Shown here piece after piece: positions 7,211-12,058 of a stretch of DNA of 12,058 nt; the first letter of the stretch is position 1; every line of letters begins with the position of its first letter. The position numbers and the translations under genes are program-made. The stretch is from positions 1 to 12,058 of the forward strand of contig DEIL01000300.1 of assembly GCA_002352445.1 (NCBI GenBank), given 5' to 3'. The notes beneath the pieces are model-generated. The model did not search any database. It saw only the letters and a list, made by a program, of their open reading frames with translations, and was not told the DNA's origin. Source of the stretch: Desulfobulbaceae bacterium UBA2775. Lineage in GTDB: Bacteria; Desulfobacterota; Desulfobulbia; Desulfobulbales; Desulfocapsaceae.

Positions 7211-8461
7211 TTGAAGATTAAAGCCCTGAAAGGGTTTAAAGATATTCTGCCGGGTGAAGTTGAACTTTGGAAATTTGTGGAAGATACGGCCCGGAGTGTC
7301 TTCCAGAGATTCAACTTTTCTGAGATAAGGTTGCCGATCCTTGAAAAGACTGAACTTTTTGCAAGATCCATTGGAGAGGCCACGGACATTGTCGAAAAGG
7401 AGATGTACACTTTTGTCGACAAGCAGGTCACAATGCGGCCTGAGGCCACAGCTTCTCTTTTAAGAGCATATATAGAGCACGGTCTTTATGTTCATAAACC
7501 GGTGCAGCGACTCTTTACTATCGGGCCGATGTTTCGTCATGAGCGGCCACAAAAGGGTAGACTCAGGCAGTTTCATCAAATGGATATTGAGATTCTCGGT
7601 TCAGAAAACCCTCTTGTTGATGCCGAACTCATGGCAATGGCGGCAATGTTGTTTTCAGAATTGGATATTTCGGTCAGTCTTGAGTTGAACTCTCTTGGCT
7701 GTCCACAGTGTCGACCCGCTTATCGTATACAGTTGTTATCCTTTATTGAGAATAGACTGGACGAATTGTGCGAAGATTGTAAGCGGAGAAGCTCTACTAA
7801 TCCGATGAGAGTGCTTGACTGTAAAAAAAGTAATTGCCGGGAGCAGGTTGAGCAGGCGCCGTCCATTCTTGAGCATCTTTGTGACGACTGTAAGACGCAT
7901 TTCTCCGGGGTACAGAACGGATTGCAGCAGCTGAACGTCGATTACAGTCTCAATAAATTTATGGTTCGCGGGCTTGATTATTACTGCAGAACTACCTTTG
8001 AGTTTATCACCACAGATCTTGGTGCACAGTCGGCTGTATGCGCCGGGGGAAGGTATGACGGGCTCATCGAGAAACTGGGTGGTCCCAGAAAGGGGCCGGG
8101 AATTGGCTTTGCTATAGGCATTGAACGCCTGGTTCTTCTGATGTTACAGAAGGGCAAGGTTGTTGCTGAGGAATCAGATGTGGATCTCTTTGTTATAGGT
8201 CTTGGTGGAAAAGGTGAACAACTCAGTTATGGCCTGGTTCATGAAATGCGAGAGAAAAAATGCCGAGTAGCTATGGATCATGAGGGACGAAGCCTGAAGA
8301 GTCAGATGAAACAGGCTAATAAGGCCGGAGCGAAATATGTCCTTATTATAGGCGATGACGAAATTGAGAACGGTAAAGGAGTTCTCAGAAATATGGCAAC
8401 GCAACAGCAACAGGGTGTCGAACTTGAGAGCTCTGCTTTGGTAGAAGCGGTGAGCAGTTAA
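7211..8461 (+). CDS. hisS: Histidyl-tRNA synthetase
   Basis: This class II synthetase charges tRNA-His with histidine in the cytoplasm. With the TTG start at 7211 it has 416 residues, typical of the family, and begins MKIKALKGFKDILPGE as HisRS proteins do. Motifs, in that numbering, are TMRPEATASLLRAY near 74, class II motif 2 FRHERPQKGRLRQFHQ at 108-123, the histidine-specific RGLDYYCRTTFEF at 253, AGGRYDGL at 278 and motif 3 GIGFAIGIERL at 297, followed by the C-terminal anticodon-binding domain. The insertion domain carries eight cysteines in CxxC-like groups (164/167, 187/190, 204/209, 224/227), a pattern I recall from other bacterial HisRS and possibly metal-binding. A good promoter lies upstream, and aspS follows after 355 bp occupied mostly by repeats. 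Confidence 0.97.
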   Translation: MKIKALKGFKDILPGEVELWKFVEDTARSVFQRFNFSEIRLPILEKTELFARSIGEATDIVEKEMYTFVDKQVTMRPEATASLLRAYIEHGLYVHKPVQRLFTIGPMFRHERPQKGRLRQFHQMDIEILGSENPLVDAELMAMAAMLFSELDISVSLELNSLGCPQCRPAYRIQLLSFIENRLDELCEDCKRRSSTNPMRVLDCKKSNCREQVEQAPSILEHLCDDCKTHFSGVQNGLQQLNVDYSLNKFMVRGLDYYCRTTFEFITTDLGAQSAVCAGGRYDGLIEKLGGPRKGPGIGFAIGIERLVLLMLQKGKVVAEESDVDLFVIGLGGKGEQLSYGLVHEMREKKCRVAMDHEGRSLKSQMKQANKAGAKYVLIIGDDEIENGKGVLRNMATQQQQGVELESSALVEAVSS

Positions 8462-8465
8462 TAAA

Positions 8466-8627
8466 GATGGCGTCGTAAAAAGTCCGATCTCCTTCGTTGC
8501 AGGTTTTTCTCAGAACCTCAACATACCATATGTATTGTTGAGGGCCTGAGAAAAACACTACGCCTCGTATATCAAACTTGTTGACTTAGCCATCTGGAAC
8601 TTCGAATGACCTTTTTACGAGTTTATC
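8466..8627 (+). mobile_element. MITE-like repeat, unit 1 (162 bp, no coding capacity)
   Basis: The unit starts with GATGGCGTCGTAAAAAGTC and ends with the imperfect inverse of it, GACCTTTTTACGAGTTTATC; the shared core is TCGTAAAAAG. AATAAA stands directly on both sides (8460-8465 and 8628-8633), as a 6-bp target duplication would. Inside is a long hairpin at 8503-8556: 11 bp (GTTTTTCTCAG with CTGAGAAAAAC), a 2 x 2 internal loop, then 8 bp (CCTCAACA with TGTTGAGG). It is flanked by CTTCGTTG on the left and ACGCCTCG on the right. These blocks recur in unit 2 in opposite orientation. It encodes nothing and would depend on a transposase elsewhere. Confidence 0.65.
8503..8556 (+). repeat. Central hairpin of repeat unit 1
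   Basis: GTTTTTCTCAG pairs with CTGAGAAAAAC, then CCTCAACA pairs with TGTTGAGG after a 2 x 2 internal loop, and TAC/GTA can pair near the tip with one bulged T. There is no T-run after the stem on the plus strand, so it is not a standard terminator. Confidence 0.6.
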
Positions 8628-8633
8628 AATAAA

Positions 8634-8788
8634 GACAATCTTATAAAAACCCTAAATGTTGGATGGTTAAGTAAAAAACTTCATATGCGAGGCGTGCAAA
8701 TTTTCTATTATTTCAGCGTACTAGGGTACGTTGGAATGATAGAAAATTTGCAACAACGAAGTTGATGAAGAGTTTTAACGACACCATC
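8634..8788 (-). mobile_element. MITE-like repeat, unit 2 (155 bp, inverted relative to unit 1)
   Basis: Read on the minus strand this unit begins GATGGTGTCGTTAAAACTC, which matches 16 of 19 bases of the unit 1 start, and later has CTTCGTTG, a hairpin, ACGCCTCGCATAT, ACTTAACCATC and a degenerate end (GGGTTTTTATAAG). The same blocks appear in the same order in unit 1. AATAAA flanks it on both sides (8628-8633 and 8789-8794), the first copy shared with unit 1. The two units therefore meet tail to tail. The central hairpin sequence differs completely from that of unit 1. Together the units fill most of the hisS-aspS gap. Confidence 0.62.
8696..8751 (+). repeat. 26-bp stem-loop at the centre of repeat unit 2
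   Basis: Two 26-base arms starting with GCAAATTTTCTAT and ending in ATAGAAAATTTGC enclose a TAGG loop. Only three positions deviate from perfect complementarity, and each of them is a G-T pair on the plus strand, so the plus-strand RNA could pair along the entire stem. Confidence 0.75.
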
Positions 8789-8816
8789 AATAAAATTCAG
8801 ACTGAAAATTAATACT

Positions 8817-10601
8817 ATGGAATCGATGGGAAATTTAAGCCGGACTCATTACTGCAATGATCTCGGTGTTGAGAATGTCGGCGAGCAGGTGACGTTGATG
8901 GGATGGGTGTTGCGAAGGCGTGATCATGGTGGTGTTATTTTCATTGACCTGCGGGATCGGCGGGGCATAACTCAGGTTGTTTTTAATCCCGAGGTTAACC
9001 CGGAGGTCCATGCAAAGGCACATCAGATTAGAAGTGAATGGGTTCTGGCGGTCAAGGGAAAGGTTGAGGCACGGCCGGGTGATATGGCAAACTCCAAGCT
9101 CAAGACCGGAGGTATTGAGATCCTGGTAGATGAATTACGCATTTTGAATGTCAGCGAAACACCTCCCTTTCCTCTGGACGAAGATGGAGAGGTTTCAGAC
9201 AATCTGCGCCTGCAGTACCGGTATCTTGATCTGCGGCGACCTGAGATGTCCGCAAATCTGGTGATACGGCATAAGGCGGTGCAGGCAATTCGCAACTATC
9301 TCAATGATAATGATTTCCTCGATATTGAGACACCGATGCTTACCCGCTCGACACCGGAAGGGGCGCGTGATTATCTCGTTCCCAGCCGGGTCAATGCCGG
9401 AAGGTTCTATGCCCTGCCACAATCTCCACAGTTGTTCAAACAGCTCCTCATGATTGCCGGGATGGACAGATACTATCAGATTGTTAAATGTTTTCGAGAT
9501 GAGGATCTGCGGGCCGACCGGCAGCCGGAATTTACCCAGATAGATCTGGAGCTCTCCTTTGTTGATGAGGAGCAGGTAATCTCCATGACTGAGGGTATGA
9601 TAAAGGTCCTTTTTAAAGAAACTCTCGAGCTTGACCTGGAGCCTCCATTTAACCGCCTTACCTTCGATGAGTCCATGGACAGGTTTGGTACGGATCGTCC
9701 TGATATGCGCTTTGGTATGGAGCTGGTTGACCTAACCCCTATTGCTGCTGAATGCAGTTTCAAGGTTTTCCGGTCGATTGCTGATAAAAAAGGGACGGTT
9801 CGGGCAATCAATGCCAAGGGATGCGCCACCTTTTCCCGCAAGGAACTGGATATACTGACCGACTATGCCGTTCAGTTCGGCGCCAAAGGGCTCGCCTGGG
9901 TAAAGATGAAAGAAGACGGAGAGTGGCAGTCGCCCATTGCCAAATTTTTCACCGACGAAGAGCGGGCCGAGATAGCGGCGGCAACAGATGCTGTTCCCGG
10001 GGATCTGCTCTTTTTTGGCGCGGATAGTTCAAAAGTGGTTTTCCAGGTGCTCTCTGAGCTCCGTGTAGAACTTGCAAACCGTCTTGATCTGCTGAAAAAG
10101 GATGATTTTAATTTTGTCTGGATTACCGATTTTCCGCTCGTTGAATATGATGAGAAGGAAAAAAGATTCCAGGCATTGCACCATCCGTTTACTGCCCCGA
10201 AAGTCACCGATATCGATAAGCTGGAGAGTGATCCGGGGAAAGTATACAGTCGTGCCTACGATCTGGTGCTCAACGGTACCGAGGTTGGCGGTGGGTCAAT
10301 CCGTATCCATCAGAAGGAATTACAGGAAAAGGTTCTTGATGTCCTTGGCATTGGCGAGCAGGAAGCAAATGACAAATTCGGTTTTCTCCTGCGTGCATTG
10401 GAACTGGGGGCGCCGCCCCATGGCGGCCTGGCCTTTGGACTGGACAGGCTTTTAATGCTGATCACCGGCGGTGATTCTATCCGCGACGTTATAGCCTTTC
10501 CTAAAACACAGAAGGCTACCTGCCCACTGACTGAAGCTCCGGCAAGAGTGGCCAGAAAGCAGTTAACAGAACTGCATATTCAGCCTGACTGGAAAGAGTA
10601 G
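8817..10601 (+). CDS. aspS: Aspartyl-tRNA synthetase, probably non-discriminating (Asp/Asn)
   Basis: This class II synthetase charges tRNA-Asp with aspartate, and probably also tRNA-Asn for later amidation by GatCAB. It has 594 residues with the bacterial layout: N-terminal OB-fold anticodon domain, catalytic core and GAD insertion. Motif 1 is near LDIETPML (168), motif 2 is FRDEDLRADRQPEFTQID (226-243) and motif 3 is GLAFGLDRLLML (about 537). In the anticodon domain RRRDHGG places His37 where Pseudomonas aeruginosa AspRS has His31, a residue linked to tRNA-Asn recognition; discriminating E. coli AspRS has leucine there. The start is uncertain: ATG at 8817 and ATG at 8826 are both in frame and neither has a good ribosome site. 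It likely shares transcription with hisS, through the inserted repeats. Confidence 0.97.
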   Translation: MESMGNLSRTHYCNDLGVENVGEQVTLMGWVLRRRDHGGVIFIDLRDRRGITQVVFNPEVNPEVHAKAHQIRSEWVLAVKGKVEARPGDMANSKLKTGGIEILVDELRILNVSETPPFPLDEDGEVSDNLRLQYRYLDLRRPEMSANLVIRHKAVQAIRNYLNDNDFLDIETPMLTRSTPEGARDYLVPSRVNAGRFYALPQSPQLFKQLLMIAGMDRYYQIVKCFRDEDLRADRQPEFTQIDLELSFVDEEQVISMTEGMIKVLFKETLELDLEPPFNRLTFDESMDRFGTDRPDMRFGMELVDLTPIAAECSFKVFRSIADKKGTVRAINAKGCATFSRKELDILTDYAVQFGAKGLAWVKMKEDGEWQSPIAKFFTDEERAEIAAATDAVPGDLLFFGADSSKVVFQVLSELRVELANRLDLLKKDDFNFVWITDFPLVEYDEKEKRFQALHHPFTAPKVTDIDKLESDPGKVYSRAYDLVLNGTEVGGGSIRIHQKELQEKVLDVLGIGEQEANDKFGFLLRALELGAPPHGGLAFGLDRLLMLITGGDSIRDVIAFPKTQKATCPLTEAPARVARKQLTELHIQPDWKE

Positions 10602-10606
10602 GATTT

Positions 10607-10715
10607 ATAAGTCCCCACAGGCACTTCATCTTCACGCAGTTGGTTCTGGTCGCATAGAAGGGCTATAACGAACAGAAACCAACTACGAAAATATGAGGCA
10701 CCTGTGACGACTTAT
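10607..10715. repeat. 109-bp palindromic repeat downstream of aspS
   Basis: The ends are inverted copies: ATAAGTC-cc-CACAGG on the left and CCTGTG-ac-GACTTAT on the right. Inside, imperfect complementarity continues (GTTGGTT with AACCAAC, CTGGTCG with CGAACAG) to a tip of ATAG-AAGGG-CTAT, so the whole stretch can fold into one long hairpin. It begins six bases after the aspS stop and lies between converging genes. It may act as a bidirectional transcription block or be a REP/MITE-like element. I see no clear target duplication. Bases 10716-10788 show nothing else of note. Confidence 0.6.
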
Positions 10716-10788
10716 TTCTTGAAAAGTTACTTTAAATCAGACAGATAGCTACTCCAGAATTCCCGCCTAAACTTATTTACAACTATAG

Positions 10789-11919
10789 CTACAATACTTC
10801 TTCGTCGTCTGCAGATAATTCCAGACTATTATTGCTGTTATTCCGCCGGTTTCTCAAAACGACTTTAACATCGGGGAGGAATTCATGGAATGCATCGCCG
10901 TAAATTTCCCAGATAGTTATAAAAAGGGCAGCTATAATCGGGCCTATAATTATGCCAAGCAGGCCGAACATGGTTATACCGCCCAGGGTGCCGAAAAGGA
11001 CAAAAAGGTCATGCATTTCGGTGTCTTTACCGACCAGACGTGGACGAACGATGTTGTCAAGATTTCCTGCCACGGCTCCGCAAAGGACCGCCAGGATGAT
11101 TACACCTGTAAAATCACCCGTCAGAGCCAGGATAATCAGGGCGGGTACCCAGATAATTGCTGTACCAAAAGCAGGTATAACCGACATTACCGCCATCACC
11201 GATCCCCAGAAAACCGGTCCTTCAATGGAGGCAATGGCAAATGCAAGTCCGCAGATTGTTCCCTGCATCAGTCCGATAATCAGAGACCCCTTTATTGTGG
11301 CTCTGGCCACAGAGGTAAATCGATACAGTAGTCGTTGTTCATCATGGTCATCCAGAGGCAGGAAAAAGAGGATCTTTTCAAGAAGGATGTCGCCCATCGT
11401 GAGAAAGTAAAACATCACGTAAAGCATGATTATTGAGCTGAAAATGGCATTCATTGTCAGCTTGGTAAAGGATGACAGTGAGTCGATGAGAAAACTGGAA
11501 ACGGTACCAACCAGTTCTCCCGCTTTCTGGATGATGATATCCCTGTATGGAAGGATATTCTCATAAAAGGGTATTTTTTCTAAAAAGTGAGTGACTGTCG
11601 TCGGCTCCGCGATAAAACTTTGAACCCAGGGGGTCACAGACTGTCCGACGCTGATGGCCTGGGCGACGATGATGGTGATTAGTGCTGCAAGGGGGATAAG
11701 CACAAGGAGGACTATGGAGATGACGGTCAGGATGGACGCCAGGTTTTCGCGGCCGCGTAGCTTTTTGCTCAGCCAGGAATGGCCGGGGCTGACCATTGCG
11801 GAAAAGAGTCCCGCCATGAAGATGGTCATCAGAAACTGATGAATCATGGTGAGAAACAGGGCTGAAATTATAAAAACCAGACTGAGGAGCGTGGTTTTAT
11901 GCACCAGTTCACGTTTCAT
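10789..11919 (-). CDS. AI-2E / PerM family membrane transporter
   Basis: This is an integral membrane protein of the AI-2E (formerly UPF0118, PerM/YdiK/TqsA) family, whose members include putative permeases and exporters. Substrates differ or are unknown, so autoinducer-2 export should not be assumed. The 376 residues carry hydrophobic spans at about 10-46 (two helices), 62-90, 155-177, 213-232, 235-262, 265-285 and 305-338, with the poorly hydrophobic segment at 95-150 typical of the family. Family signs include the VIPAFGTAIIWVPA block near 247, DNIVRPRLVG at 288-297 and the FGLLGIIIGPIIAAL stretch near 318. The C-terminus is polar and acidic (ELSADDEEVL). It stands alone and converges with aspS. 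The start ATG is preceded by only a weak purine-rich site (AGAGAACAG). Confidence 0.9.
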   Translation of the reverse strand: MKRELVHKTTLLSLVFIISALFLTMIHQFLMTIFMAGLFSAMVSPGHSWLSKKLRGRENLASILTVISIVLLVLIPLAALITIIVAQAISVGQSVTPWVQSFIAEPTTVTHFLEKIPFYENILPYRDIIIQKAGELVGTVSSFLIDSLSSFTKLTMNAIFSSIIMLYVMFYFLTMGDILLEKILFFLPLDDHDEQRLLYRFTSVARATIKGSLIIGLMQGTICGLAFAIASIEGPVFWGSVMAVMSVIPAFGTAIIWVPALIILALTGDFTGVIILAVLCGAVAGNLDNIVRPRLVGKDTEMHDLFVLFGTLGGITMFGLLGIIIGPIIAALFITIWEIYGDAFHEFLPDVKVVLRNRRNNSNNSLELSADDEEVL

Positions 11920-11960
11920 CTGTTCTCTATAGTTTTGCTGACTCCAAAGTGATTTTCTTC

Positions 11961-11980
11961 AAAGAGTACTTACACTCTTT
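11961..11980. promoter_or_regulatory. Inverted repeat upstream of the AI-2E family gene
   Basis: AAAGAGT and ACTCTTT form a perfect 7-bp inverted repeat around six bases, about 40 bp before the start codon at 11919. It could be an operator or a leader hairpin. Its role is unknown. Confidence 0.3.
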
Positions 11981-11998
11981 TATATGAAAGTCATGTTC

Positions 11999-12028
11999 GC
12001 TCCCCTGACAAGGAGGGATTCGGGGGAG
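11999..12028. repeat. CTCCCC/GGGGAG inverted repeat
   Basis: CTCCCC near 12000 and GGGGAG near 12023-12028 form a 6-bp GC-rich inverted repeat. A TTGACA at 12031-12036 on the plus strand could be a -35 box for a gene beyond the edge, but the rest of that promoter is outside the window. Confidence 0.2.
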
Positions 12029-12058
12029 TGTTGACACAACAGGTAAGCGAGCCTGCGA

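Noticed and set aside
8503..8556. Unit 1 hairpin as an intrinsic terminator of hisS
   Set aside because: The stem is not followed by a T-run on the plus strand, and the hairpin sits within an element bounded by inverted ends and direct repeats.
8460..8794. CRISPR array or small RNA gene in the hisS-aspS gap
   Set aside because: There is no regular direct repeat with spacers, and no separate promoter was visible; inverted ends and flanking AATAAA fit a transposable repeat better.
11999..12058. Promoter for a rightward gene at the window edge
   Set aside because: TTGACA at 12031 is present but the expected -10 position is at the very end of the window, so it cannot be judged.

Overview
The window looks like chromosomal DNA of an anaerobic, sulfate-reducer-like member of the Desulfobacterota (former Deltaproteobacteria, perhaps Desulfobulbales-like). 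The grounds are a periplasmic quinone-linked [NiFe] hydrogenase of group 1 type with a standard, non-oxygen-tolerant proximal cluster, a PcnB-type poly(A) polymerase, an adjacent hisS-aspS pair and an AspRS of the non-discriminating type. The lineage is an inference from protein flavour only.

Layout. (1) 1-4211, minus strand: hydrogenase operon read right to left as small subunit, large subunit, cytochrome b and then the N-terminal part of hypF, which leaves the window at base 1. The enzyme would be exported by Tat, oxidise H2 outside the membrane and pass electrons through b haems to quinone; HypF helps make the CN ligands of its Ni-Fe site. (2) 4212-4561: a 350-bp regulatory gap with repeated TTGTGCAA-type motifs and a weak terminator candidate. 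(3) 4562-6940, minus strand: pcnB preceded by a nitronate monooxygenase/FabK-like flavoprotein gene, only 18 bases apart. (4) 6941-7210: divergent promoter region. (5) 7211-10601, plus strand: hisS and aspS, interrupted by a pair of inverted miniature-transposon-like repeats. (6) 10602-10788: convergent gap holding another long hairpin repeat. (7) 10789-11919, minus strand: an AI-2E/PerM family membrane protein. (8) 11920-12058: its upstream region with two small inverted repeats.

All complete genes belong to known families, and I see no novel gene system, CRISPR array, tRNA or rRNA. The most unusual content is non-coding: two related elements of 162 and 155 bp lie tail to tail between hisS and aspS, with AATAAA at the left edge, the junction and the right edge, as expected if each insertion duplicated a target. 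They share ends and flanking blocks but carry different central hairpins. A separate 109-bp palindromic element lies just after aspS, and the hydrogenase upstream region has a perfect 9-bp inverted repeat plus a further copy of the same motif.
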